From contig JANWJY010000161.1 of assembly GCA_025451715.1 (NCBI GenBank), positions 1 through 11,163 of the forward strand: a DNA stretch of 11,163 nt, read 5' to 3'. The notes below the pieces were generated by a model that ran no database searches, was not told the DNA's origin, and saw nothing but the letters and a program-made list of their open reading frames with translations. The position numbers and the translations under genes are program-made. Within the stretch, counting starts at the first letter, position 1. Each line of letters opens with the position of its first letter. Shown here one piece after another: positions 1-5,986 of the stretch. Origin of the DNA: Fimbriimonadaceae bacterium (lineage in GTDB: Bacteria > Armatimonadota > Fimbriimonadia > Fimbriimonadales > Fimbriimonadaceae).

Positions 1-395
1 CGGCTCTCTCGGATCGGCTTGCCGCCGTCGATGCTCTCCAGCACGGCGAGCTCGCGCGACCGTTCTTGGATCATTCTCGCGATGCGGTAGAGCGCCTTGC
101 CCCTTTCTTTCGGCGAAGTCTTGGACCAGTGCTTATCGAACGCCTGTCTTGCAGCGCGGACCGCCTTGTCGACGTCCTTCTGGCTTCCCTTCGCGACCCT
201 GCTCAGCTTTTGCTCGGTCGAAGGGTCGATCGTGTCGAAGTACTTTCCTTCCGTCGGTGCGACGGACTTTCCGTTGATGAAGTGGCCGTACTGCGGCTGG
301 ATCTTCGCGAGCTTGCGACTCTCGGGCGCGGGGGCGTACTCCCACCTCGTTCCGAAGTCGAGGCCGATCTTTGGCAGGTCGCGCGTCTTCGCCAT
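1..395 (-). CDS. Aldehyde dehydrogenase (NAD(P)-dependent ALDH superfamily), N-terminal part, cut by window edge
   Basis: The frame opens with ATG at 395-393 and stays open to base 1, giving about 131 residues from the N-terminus. Visible family marks are the entry segment around YGHFINGKSV, the DTIDPSTEQ stretch that in ALDHs precedes the first helix of the NAD domain, the helix VDKAVRAARQAFD, and the block ESIDGGKPIRES, which corresponds to the conserved E(S/T)xDxGKP motif. The catalytic Cys and Glu lie outside the window. The gene starts 4 bases after the deoC stop on the same strand, so the two are almost certainly cotranscribed. In such pairs the enzyme is inferred to oxidise the acetaldehyde released by DeoC. 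Only a weak Shine-Dalgarno-like ACGAG precedes the start, so translation may depend on coupling to deoC. Substrate cannot be fixed from this fragment. Confidence 0.9.
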   Translation of the reverse strand, partial: MAKTRDLPKIGLDFGTRWEYAPAPESRKLAKIQPQYGHFINGKSVAPTEGKYFDTIDPSTEQKLSRVAKGSQKDVDKAVRAARQAFDKHWSKTSPKERGKALYRIARMIQERSRELAVLESIDGGKPIRES

Positions 396-399
396 CTCG

Positions 400-1320
400 T
401 TAGTCCAGTGTGAAGTAGTCGGCCGACTGGTAGTTGCCCGTGCGCTGCTTTGCAAGCTGCATCAGCACGTCGTTGAGCAGTGTGCTTGCGCCGAAGCGGA
501 AGAGGTCGGGCGTGAGCCAATCGTCGCCGAGGGTCTCTTTGACCATCACCAGATAGTGCAACGCAAGTTTGGCGGTGCGGATGCCTCCGGCGGCCTTGAG
601 GCCCGCCGCGCGCCCCGTGGCGAGGTAGTGGTCGCGGATCGCTTCGAGCATGACGAGCGTTACGGGCATCGTCGCGGCGGGCTGCACCTTGCCTGTCGAA
701 GTCTTGATGAAGTCAGAGCCGGCCTCCATCGCGATGTGGCTGGCGCGGCGGACGTTGTCGTAGGTCTCGAGCTCGCCCGTTTCGAGGATCGTCTTGAGGT
801 GCGCTCGGCCGCACGCGCCCTTCACCGCTGCGATCTCGTCGAACACGGTCTCGTAGTCGCCCTGCATGAACGCGCGGCGGTTGATGACCATGTCGATCTC
901 GTCCGCGCCGTCCGCGACCGCTCGTTCGACCTCTTTGACGCGCTCGTTGAGAGGGATCTGTCCGCTGGGAAAGCTGGTCGCGACGCTCGCGACCTTGACC
1001 GTGCTTCCCTTCAATGCATGTTTGGCTGTTCTAACGAGAGCGGGATAAACGCACACTGCGGCGACGCTGGGGAGCGAGGTGTCGTTCGGGTCGGGTCGCA
1101 CGGCCTTCGCGCACATCTGCCTCACTTTGCCCTCCGAGTCCTTGCCCTCGAGCGTGGTGAGGTCGGTCATCGCGACGACCATCTTGAGGCCCTGCTCCTT
1201 CGCGCTGGTCTTGATGCTGCGCTTGGTGAACTTCGCGGCGCGTTCGTCCGCGCCAACCTGGTCGACAGGTCGGTCGAAAGCTCCGGGTGCGAGGAGGCTG
1301 GCGAGCGTTGGTCGCGCCAT
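400..1320 (-). CDS. deoC: Deoxyribose-phosphate aldolase (DERA), long human-like type
   Basis: This cytosolic class I aldolase cleaves 2-deoxyribose-5-phosphate to acetaldehyde and glyceraldehyde-3-phosphate. The product has 306 residues, longer than the roughly 250-residue E. coli enzyme and close to human DERA, with an N-terminal extension before the barrel. Key residues are visible: Asp143 in DEIDMVIN, Schiff-base Lys206 in DFIKTSTGK, and the second lysine Lys242 in LKAAGGIRT. The C-terminal tail carries Tyr302 (SADYFTLD), in the place of the tyrosine that helps proton transfer in DERA. Blocks such as AAVCVYPALV, HLKTILETGEL and RFGASTLL resemble the human-type subfamily as I recall it. 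The ATG at 1320 has no Shine-Dalgarno sequence; a TATCCT box ends 8 bases upstream, so the message may be nearly leaderless. It is first in an operon with the aldehyde dehydrogenase. Confidence 0.96.
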   Translation of the reverse strand: MARPTLASLLAPGAFDRPVDQVGADERAAKFTKRSIKTSAKEQGLKMVVAMTDLTTLEGKDSEGKVRQMCAKAVRPDPNDTSLPSVAAVCVYPALVRTAKHALKGSTVKVASVATSFPSGQIPLNERVKEVERAVADGADEIDMVINRRAFMQGDYETVFDEIAAVKGACGRAHLKTILETGELETYDNVRRASHIAMEAGSDFIKTSTGKVQPAATMPVTLVMLEAIRDHYLATGRAAGLKAAGGIRTAKLALHYLVMVKETLGDDWLTPDLFRFGASTLLNDVLMQLAKQRTGNYQSADYFTLD

Positions 1321-1390
1321 CTGTCGAAAGGATACACGCGCACGGCTCGCGGGGACGCTCGCCCTCCCGGGTTCGGTCGAAGGTCAGAGG

Positions 1391-1396
1391 TAGAAT
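1391..1396 (+). promoter_or_regulatory. Possible -10 box (TAGAAT) for tRNA-Pro(CGG)
   Basis: TAGAAT lies 14 bases before the first base of the tRNA, a plausible place for a promoter that gives a short 5' leader. No convincing -35 hexamer is visible at the expected spacing, so this rests on the -10 match and position alone. Confidence 0.3.
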
Positions 1397-1410
1397 TCGC
1401 CTTCACCAGT

Positions 1411-1487
1411 CGGGATGTGGCTCAGCTTGGTAGAGCGCCTCGTTCGGGACGAGGAGGTCGCAGGTTCAAATCCTGTCATCCCGACCA
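1411..1487 (+). tRNA. tRNA-Pro (anticodon CGG), CCA encoded
   Basis: The sequence folds by eye into a full cloverleaf of 77 bases. The acceptor arm CGGGATG pairs with CATCCCG, the D stem GCTC with GAGC, and the anticodon stem CCTCG with CGAGG around loop TTCGGGA. The T arm is GCAGG/CCTGT around TTCAAAT, with one G-U pair at its base. The anticodon is CGG, and G follows it as is usual for proline tRNAs. Discriminator A and an encoded CCA end it. A membrane-protein gene begins about 60 bases downstream with no terminator between, so the tRNA may be processed from a longer tRNA-mRNA transcript. Confidence 0.97.
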
Positions 1488-1546
1488 ATCCCTCTTCTGC
1501 CAGAATCCAACTGGTGCAAATCCAGCCGTACTTCCCTGAGCCGGTC

Positions 1547-2191
1547 GTGGTCAGCCGAAACGTGGCTTCGGAGCGGTATCTGGTCACGCTTGGGTTCATC
1601 CGCCGGGTGATGGTTGGGCACTTCGCGAGCGTCGCTTGCGTCGTCGCCATTGCGATCAGTCTCGTGCCAACGTTCGATCTGACGGCCTACGCGATCGTGC
1701 TTTTCGCGTGCCTGATGGCCCTGACCTTCGCAAGGAGGTTCTTGCGCGGCGGGTCGGCGGACAACGTTGTGAGCTTCCTCCTCATGGTGCCGACCGTTTG
1801 GACCGTGGCTTCCATCGTGAGGATCGCTTTCGACGCCGGGCACCCGGTCTGGATCGTGGCGGCCTGCTATTTGTCCGCGAGCCTGTACGGGGCGTTCTGC
1901 GGCCGGGACTTCAGCTTCGTCGGACAGTTCGTGATCACATCGTTCGCGACCGCGGCCATTGTTGCGGCCGCCGGGCTGACGGGCATTGCCACTTGGCCAG
2001 AAGCAGTGATTTGGGGGTGTGTCGGGCTGGGGTACGTGCTCTTCTATGTCTACGACCTGGCCGCTCTGCTGAGCCGCCGGCGGCTCGGCGAGGAGCCTGC
2101 CGCGGTCGCAGACCTCTACCGAGACCTGCTCAACTTCATTACTTATAGCGTACGGATCGTGCTTCACTGGCGGAGGTTCCGGTTCATTTGA
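1547..2191 (+). CDS. Integral membrane protein, probable Bax inhibitor-1/TMBIM (YetJ-like) family
   Basis: The frame is open from inside the tRNA, so the true start must be later. I prefer GTG at 1547, preceded by GAG six bases upstream, which gives 214 residues. GTG 1562 and ATG 1610 are alternatives. Six hydrophobic helices can be read (residues about 21-41, 46-62, 75-93, 101-117, 125-143 and 153-172), then a seventh shorter amphipathic segment, LLNFITYSVRIVLHW. Helix 6 ends in FYVYDLAALL and the last helix begins DLYRDLLNF. These match the YD and LYxDxxN motifs of TMBIM proteins, whose two aspartates form the pH-sensing pair of Bacillus YetJ, a calcium leak channel. Here they would be Asp170 and Asp193. 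The family call is by motif and length, not by a search. The stop overlaps the TTG start of the PII gene, so the two are translationally coupled. Confidence 0.7.
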   Translation: MVSRNVASERYLVTLGFIRRVMVGHFASVACVVAIAISLVPTFDLTAYAIVLFACLMALTFARRFLRGGSADNVVSFLLMVPTVWTVASIVRIAFDAGHPVWIVAACYLSASLYGAFCGRDFSFVGQFVITSFATAAIVAAAGLTGIATWPEAVIWGCVGLGYVLFYVYDLAALLSRRRLGEEPAAVADLYRDLLNFITYSVRIVLHWRRFRFI

Positions 2192-2529
2192 CCGTCCGGA
2201 TCACCGCCTACGTGCGGCCGCACAAGCTGGAGGAGGTCAAGACTGCGGTCTCGAACCTCGGTATCAGCGGCCTGACAGTCACCGACGTACGCGGGTGTGG
2301 TAGCTCGCCGGAGCGGGCATCGAGCTTCGCCGGGCAGGAGATCCTGATTGCATTGCCGGTTCGCAGCAAGCTCGAGACTGTCGTCCCGGAGGAGCTCCAA
2401 GAGCAGGTGATCGAGGCTATTGTTCGCAGTGCCCGAACCGGTGAGGCGGGTGATGGGAAGATCTTCGTTGAACCCATCGAAGACGCCCTGCGAATCCGGA
2501 CTGGGGAGAGGGGCCCGGACGCAGTGTGA
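2188..2529 (+). CDS. PII-family nitrogen/energy signalling protein with divergent T-loop
   Basis: The 113-residue product aligns along its full length with GlnB/GlnK (usually 112 residues). PII proteins are trimeric sensors of ATP/ADP and 2-oxoglutarate that bind target enzymes and membrane transporters. The B-loop TGEAGDGKIFV (84-94) fits the PII C-terminal signature and the C-loop RIRTGERG (102-109) is intact, so nucleotide binding is expected. The T-loop differs. With a one-residue offset, canonical Gln39 is Ser40, Lys40 is Pro41, Lys58 is Arg59 and the uridylylated Tyr51 is Ile52. Uridylylation at Tyr51 is therefore impossible and 2-oxoglutarate binding is doubtful. The start is TTG in TTGA, overlapping the stop of the membrane-protein gene by 4 bases, with GGAGG (2172-2176) 11 bases upstream. 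The coupling suggests that the membrane protein is its partner. No amt, glnA or glnD is in view. Confidence 0.93.
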   Translation: MTVRITAYVRPHKLEEVKTAVSNLGISGLTVTDVRGCGSSPERASSFAGQEILIALPVRSKLETVVPEELQEQVIEAIVRSARTGEAGDGKIFVEPIEDALRIRTGERGPDAV

Positions 2530-2577
2530 CTTTTGAGCCTGCCAAGCGTCATAATCCAGTGCGAGGGTGACCTTTTC

Positions 2578-4239
2578 ATGTTGAACCGTTTCGTTGGAGT
2601 CTTTGCCTTAGTCGTTTCCGGAGTGTCGTTTGCCGGTGCCCAGATCGTCGTGAACACCACGACCAAGACCGGTGACACCATCAGTGGCGACCACCGCTTC
2701 CGTGTGACCGTCCAGTCCCAGAGCCTGGTCTCACAAGTCGAGTTCTACATAAACGACAACCTCGTCGCGACCGACGAGAGCACCCCCTATGAGTTCGTGC
2801 TGGACACGCTTCTCCAGAACGACGGCCCGATCAAGGTCACGGTCGCGGCCTACAACTCGGCGGGCGAGTCGAAGAAGGTGGACCTCAACATCCGCGTCGA
2901 CAACGGCATGTCGCTGGGCGTCAAGCACCACGTCGACATCGCCGAGGCAGCGCTGACCGTAGGCAACTGGGACGCGGCGATCGCCGCCGGCCGTGTCGCC
3001 GTCAAGATCAACCCGAACGACAACACTGCGCGAATGGTGATGGCTCGCGCGTACTTCGGCAAGGGCGTCTTCGACCTGGCGCAGAAGTTTGCGGAGGACG
3101 CAGTCGCCAGCGACAGCAGCAACATTGCGGCTAAGGAGCTGCTCGCGGGCATCAGCCTTCGACAGGCGTTCCGCGCGCTCACTCTTGCGGGAGACCGCGA
3201 CCGCACGCTCGACACTGTTTCTTCCGCGCTCAAGAGCGCCGCGCGCAGCCGCCGCGACTCGATGAACGAACAGATGGACAAGTTCGGCCCGGTCACCGAC
3301 GCCAACCGGTTCCGCTACGTCGACCTGCTCAACCAGGCCGGGCGGTTCTCCCTCGCCATCGACATCATGGCTCCGCGGTTTGAAGCCAACGAGGTCGACA
3401 GCGCGGTCGCAAACCGACTGATCTATTCTCAGTTACGAGCGGGCCGCTACACCGACGCGAGCAAGACGATGGCGCGGCACACCAGGCGCGGCGAGCCCGA
3501 CGCGTACGGTTTTGCTTTGAAGGCTGTGATCGAAAACTGGACCGGCAACGACCGAGCCTCGGCGGAAGCCGAGCGTGAGGCGCTGTTGTACGACCCGTCG
3601 AACATGGGAGTTCGCACGGCGCAGGCGTTCCTCTCGCTGCGGCGCGGCAACCCGTCGACGTTCGCGTCGATCACCGGCAGCCTGGCGGAGTCCGCGGGCT
3701 CATCGCCGATCACGAACTACTATTTGACGGCGCTCAACTTCATGCAGGGGCAGTTCAGCAGCTCGGACGCGACGTTCCAGGCGGGCCTCCTCGCCGATCC
3801 GGGGAACTATCACATCTATCTCGAGAAGTTCAACCAGACGATCTCTTACCTTTACTCTCAGAACCTGCAGGGCGACGACAAGCGGTACCAGCTCGCTTTC
3901 GCAAAGGCGTTCGCCGAGGGCGCGCTCGAAGCGAAGCCCGAGTCGTTCGAGGCGCTGACCGCATTGACCGTGCACGCTCTGATCGAAGAGAAGTGGGCCG
4001 ACGCGATCCGGCTCGGCCAGGCGGCCGTGGCCGCGGGCCCGGAGTACGGCGCGGCAAACTACGCGCTGGCCGGCGCGTACTTCGGTGGTGGGAACACCGC
4101 CGAGGGCACGAAGGTGATGGCGAACGCGGCGAAGTACGACAAGTACTTGGACGGTATCCGCGCACCGAAGCCGGACGAGGCTTGGCGGTTCTTCTACCGC
4201 TACGGCCGCACTCCGCTGCTGTTCCCACCAACTTCGTAG
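2578..4239 (+). CDS. Secreted or periplasmic Ig-like domain plus TPR-repeat protein
   Basis: I chose ATG 2578 over the upstream TTG 2533 because it is preceded by GAGGGTGA (2563-2570) and opens directly with a Sec signal peptide: a charged MLNR, a hydrophobic stretch, then SFAGA-Q, with cleavage expected after Ala21. The product has 553 residues. Residues about 35-108 form a beta-rich Ig-like domain of the bacterial Ig kind (VEFYINDNLVATDESTPYEF, later GPIKVTVAAYNSAGES). From about 117 the protein is helical with TPR-like repeats: AEAALTVGNWDAAIAAGRVA and a following AYFGKGVFDLAQKFAEDAV, then clear repeats again at about 450-530. No catalytic motif is seen, so a scaffold or adaptor role in the envelope is the likeliest reading. 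A CATAAT -10-like box at 2550-2555 in the 48-base gap after the PII gene may give it its own promoter. A strong terminator follows. Confidence 0.88.
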   Translation: MLNRFVGVFALVVSGVSFAGAQIVVNTTTKTGDTISGDHRFRVTVQSQSLVSQVEFYINDNLVATDESTPYEFVLDTLLQNDGPIKVTVAAYNSAGESKKVDLNIRVDNGMSLGVKHHVDIAEAALTVGNWDAAIAAGRVAVKINPNDNTARMVMARAYFGKGVFDLAQKFAEDAVASDSSNIAAKELLAGISLRQAFRALTLAGDRDRTLDTVSSALKSAARSRRDSMNEQMDKFGPVTDANRFRYVDLLNQAGRFSLAIDIMAPRFEANEVDSAVANRLIYSQLRAGRYTDASKTMARHTRRGEPDAYGFALKAVIENWTGNDRASAEAEREALLYDPSNMGVRTAQAFLSLRRGNPSTFASITGSLAESAGSSPITNYYLTALNFMQGQFSSSDATFQAGLLADPGNYHIYLEKFNQTISYLYSQNLQGDDKRYQLAFAKAFAEGALEAKPESFEALTALTVHALIEEKWADAIRLGQAAVAAGPEYGAANYALAGAYFGGGNTAEGTKVMANAAKYDKYLDGIRAPKPDEAWRFFYRYGRTPLLFPPTS

Positions 4240-4256
4240 TCGCTGATTCTGCTGCG

Positions 4257-4289
4257 ACTGGCAGGCTCAATATGAGCCTGCCAGTTTTT
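4257..4289 (+). terminator. Rho-independent terminator after the Ig/TPR gene
   Basis: ACTGGCAGGCTCA (4257-4269) and TGAGCCTGCCAGT (4273-4285) form a perfect 13-bp stem closed by the loop ATA. It runs straight into a T tract (4285-4289). It starts 17 bases after the TAG stop at 4237-4239 and separates this gene from the downstream tRNA. Confidence 0.93.
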
Positions 4290-4349
4290 CATTTACTTGC
4301 CTCGGTCGCGCTGTTGTCCCGCCGGGTCGGGACTGCGGCGGCGCACAGG

Positions 4350-4355
4350 TATCCT
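4350..4355 (+). promoter_or_regulatory. Possible -10 box (TATCCT) for tRNA-Pro(GGG)
   Basis: TATCCT ends 10 bases before the first base of the tRNA, which would place the transcription start a few bases upstream of the mature 5' end. The same hexamer stands before deoC on the other strand. No good -35 hexamer is visible. Confidence 0.35.
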
Positions 4356-4365
4356 TGACTCCTGT

Positions 4366-4442
4366 CGGGGCGTGGCTCAGCTTGGTAGAGCGCCACACTG
4401 GGGGTGTGGAGGCCGCGAGTTCAAATCTCGCCGCTCCGACCA
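4366..4442 (+). tRNA. tRNA-Pro (anticodon GGG), CCA encoded
   Basis: A 77-base cloverleaf can be drawn. The acceptor CGGGGCG pairs with CGCTCCG (one G-U pair), the D stem GCTC with GAGC, and the anticodon stem CCACA with TGTGG around CTGGGGG. The T arm is GCGAG/CTCGC around TTCAAAT, then discriminator A and an encoded CCA. The anticodon GGG reads CCC and CCU. Its first half, through the D arm, is nearly identical to the tRNA-Pro(CGG) at 1411, so the two are paralogous isoacceptors. It is convergent with the permease gene that ends at 4485. Confidence 0.97.
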
Positions 4443-4449
4443 GAGTTCA

Positions 4450-4492
4450 GGGAGTAGGTGTATGTGTAGGAGTGTGTTCGGCTCCTACTCCC
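4450..4492. repeat. 9-bp inverted repeat between convergent tRNA-Pro(GGG) and permease gene
   Basis: GGGAGTAGG (4450-4458) is complementary to CCTACTCCC (4484-4492), with a 25-base loop. The right arm covers the permease stop codon. It sits where a bidirectional terminator would be expected, but neither side has a T tract, so a termination role is only a guess. Confidence 0.4.
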
Positions 4493-5864
4493 TCCCCTCT
4501 TCCATCGCATTCAAACTCGGCGCGTTGCGGAAGAACGCGAGGTACACGACGCCCGCGACGACCAGCCACACGAGACCGACGTACGAGGCGTTCCGGTACT
4601 TCGGATCCAAGAACGCGCCGAAGATCACGAGGCCCTCGCCCAGAACAAAGAGGATCGGCACGACGGGATACCACAAGACGCGCACGGGGCGTTCGGCGTC
4701 CGGACGCTTGCGCCGCAGCACGATCACGGCAAGGCCTGTGAGCAGCATGAAGATCGCCTCCACCATCACAACTCCGTTGAGCATGAAGTCCACGCCCTGC
4801 TCCTTGGCGAGCCAAAGCATCACTAGCCCGAGGCCGCTGATCAGAACGATGGACCAGTACGGCGTATGGAATTTATTGTGGACCAGAGCGAACGGTGAGA
4901 AGAACCGCCCGTCCCGCGACATGCCGTAGAGCAATCGCGGGCTGGAAAGGTATGACGCGTTCAACACGCCGAACGCCGACACTGCGACCAGCGCCGCTGC
5001 GATGCGCGCGAAGTCGCCTTGCGCCAGGCGCTCGACTGTGTCCGCGGCGATCGTCGAGGCGAGGGCCATGTCGCTGCCGTCGCCCAGGACGTGCATGTAC
5101 GCCCAGTTGGCAAACAAATAGACGACGATCACGATCCCGACACCGCCGATGAGCGCGAACGGGATGTTCTTCTTAGGGTTCTTGATCTCGCCGCCGATCC
5201 AGAGGGCGTGCTGCCAGCCGCCGTAGGCGAACAGGACCGGAACAAGGGCTGCGAACACCATGGACATCGCCGTGCCCGAAGTCTTAGCCTGAGGCTCAAC
5301 GAAGGTCGGGGGCACGGCCGGAACAAGGAACGCCGCCATCAGCACGACCGCCGTCAAGGTCGCGACCTTCGAAAACACAGTCACATTCTGGATCGTCGCC
5401 CCAAAACGCACACCGACGATGTTGTTCACGGCAAGCGCTACGATCAGTGCGCTCGCAATGAGGAGCGTCTTAGTATCACCCCCGGAGGGGCTCGCGCCGT
5501 CGAAGAGATACTGCAAGTTGTTCGCGCACACGATCGACATGATCACAGCACCGCCGCACTGGATCAACGTCGAGTTGCAGAAGACGTACAGGAACCCGCC
5601 CACCGGCCCGTATGAGTCGCGAAGGGTCGCGTAGTGAGCCCCGGATCGCGTGTACATCCCGCCGAGCTCTGCAAAGGTGAGCGCCCCTAGCATCGCGATC
5701 GCGCCACCGATCACCCACGCAATCAGCGCGAGATCCCCGTCGCCCGTCAGCCGCACCACCTTGCCGGGCGAGAGGAAGATCCCGACCCCGATGATCGCGC
5801 CGATCACGATGCAGGTCGCGCTGACTGGGCCGAGGACTCGGTCGAGGTGGGCTCGCTGGGACAT
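4485..5864 (-). CDS. APC-superfamily amino-acid permease (LAT/SteT-like)
   Basis: The 459-residue product has the length and about twelve hydrophobic helices of inner-membrane APC transporters, which move amino acids by proton or solute coupling or by exchange. Helix 1 carries GAIIGVGIFLSPG (residues 22-34), the unwound substrate-binding motif of the family. The loop GEIKNPKKNIPFALIGG after helix 6 is another APC hallmark, as is the YLSSPRLLYGMSRDGRFF block after helix 8. Substrate cannot be assigned; the motif set is closest to LAT-type and SteT-like members. The ATG at 5864 has no Shine-Dalgarno sequence and a perfect TATAAT lies five bases upstream, so a leaderless transcript is predicted. 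It is divergent from the molybdenum-hydroxylase operon across 122 bases, and a shared substrate or shared control is possible. Confidence 0.93.
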   Translation of the reverse strand: MSQRAHLDRVLGPVSATCIVIGAIIGVGIFLSPGKVVRLTGDGDLALIAWVIGGAIAMLGALTFAELGGMYTRSGAHYATLRDSYGPVGGFLYVFCNSTLIQCGGAVIMSIVCANNLQYLFDGASPSGGDTKTLLIASALIVALAVNNIVGVRFGATIQNVTVFSKVATLTAVVLMAAFLVPAVPPTFVEPQAKTSGTAMSMVFAALVPVLFAYGGWQHALWIGGEIKNPKKNIPFALIGGVGIVIVVYLFANWAYMHVLGDGSDMALASTIAADTVERLAQGDFARIAAALVAVSAFGVLNASYLSSPRLLYGMSRDGRFFSPFALVHNKFHTPYWSIVLISGLGLVMLWLAKEQGVDFMLNGVVMVEAIFMLLTGLAVIVLRRKRPDAERPVRVLWYPVVPILFVLGEGLVIFGAFLDPKYRNASYVGLVWLVVAGVVYLAFFRNAPSLNAMEEGRE

Positions 5865-5869
5865 GGGGA

Positions 5870-5875
5870 ATTATA
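5870..5875 (-). promoter_or_regulatory. -10 box TATAAT of the permease gene, predicted leaderless start
   Basis: On the minus strand TATAAT is followed by TCCCC and then the permease ATG. Since transcription starts about six or seven bases after a -10 box, the first transcribed base would be at or next to the A of the ATG. The -35 region is weak (TTCCCG at a spacing of 18 is the best I see). Confidence 0.6.
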
Positions 5876-5882
5876 GAGGAAC

Positions 5883-5930
5883 GGCGGGTTCGGCGGGAAA
5901 GGCACCAGCCGATTCCTGCCGATTCCCGCC
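5883..5930. repeat. Imperfect inverted repeat in the divergent promoter region
   Basis: The left arm 5883-5899 (GGCGGGTTCGGCGGGAA) and right arm 5913-5930 (TTCCTGCCGATTCCCGCC) are complementary apart from about three mismatches and one bulged base, around a 13-base centre. Each arm is itself a near-direct repeat, as in GATTCCTGCC/GATTCCCGCC at 5911-5930. It overlaps the -35 region of the permease promoter and lies upstream of the -10 box of the hydroxylase operon. An operator or a cruciform are both possible; no regulator gene is adjacent. Confidence 0.5.
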
Positions 5931-5962
5931 GCGCTTCGCCCCGCTTTCCCGGTATCGTCACA

Positions 5963-5980
5963 TACAATAGGAAGTAGGAA
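5963..5980 (+). promoter_or_regulatory. Probable -10 box and ribosome binding site of the Mo-hydroxylase operon
   Basis: TACAAT (5963-5968) would start a short leader that contains AGGAA (5976-5980), six bases before the ATG at 5987. Unlike the divergent permease gene, this one has a normal leader. No clear -35 hexamer is visible. Confidence 0.45.
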
Positions 5981-5986
5981 ACGACC

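Noticed and set aside
97..1539. Long plus-strand open frame (480 codons) across the ALDH, deoC and tRNA region
   Set aside because: It is antisense to two clear genes, and its tail (VAQLGRAPRSGRGGRRFKSC) is the well-known spurious translation of a tRNA gene.
1415..1546. N-terminal extension of the TMBIM-like protein into the tRNA
   Set aside because: The first 24 codons are tRNA sequence and the next 20 are hydrophilic with no family resemblance, so a later GTG start is preferred.
1384..1650. Minus-strand frame containing GMTGFEPATSSS
   Set aside because: This is the familiar false ORF antisense to a tRNA; the real feature is tRNA-Pro(CGG).
4316..4333. Hairpin GTCCCG/CGGGAC between the terminator and tRNA-Pro(GGG)
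   Set aside because: It is only 6 bp with no T tract, and GC-rich sequence gives such stems by chance.
1411..4442. Two tRNA-Pro genes with near-identical 5' halves as possible attachment sites flanking an island
   Set aside because: Both tRNAs are intact with different anticodons, no integrase is present, and the similarity is what isoacceptor paralogues share.
4297..4929. Plus-strand frames through tRNA-Pro(GGG) and the permease 3' end (210 and 128 codons)
   Set aside because: They contain the tRNA-derived VAQLGRAP-type and LSLVERHTGG-type false peptides and are antisense to the permease.
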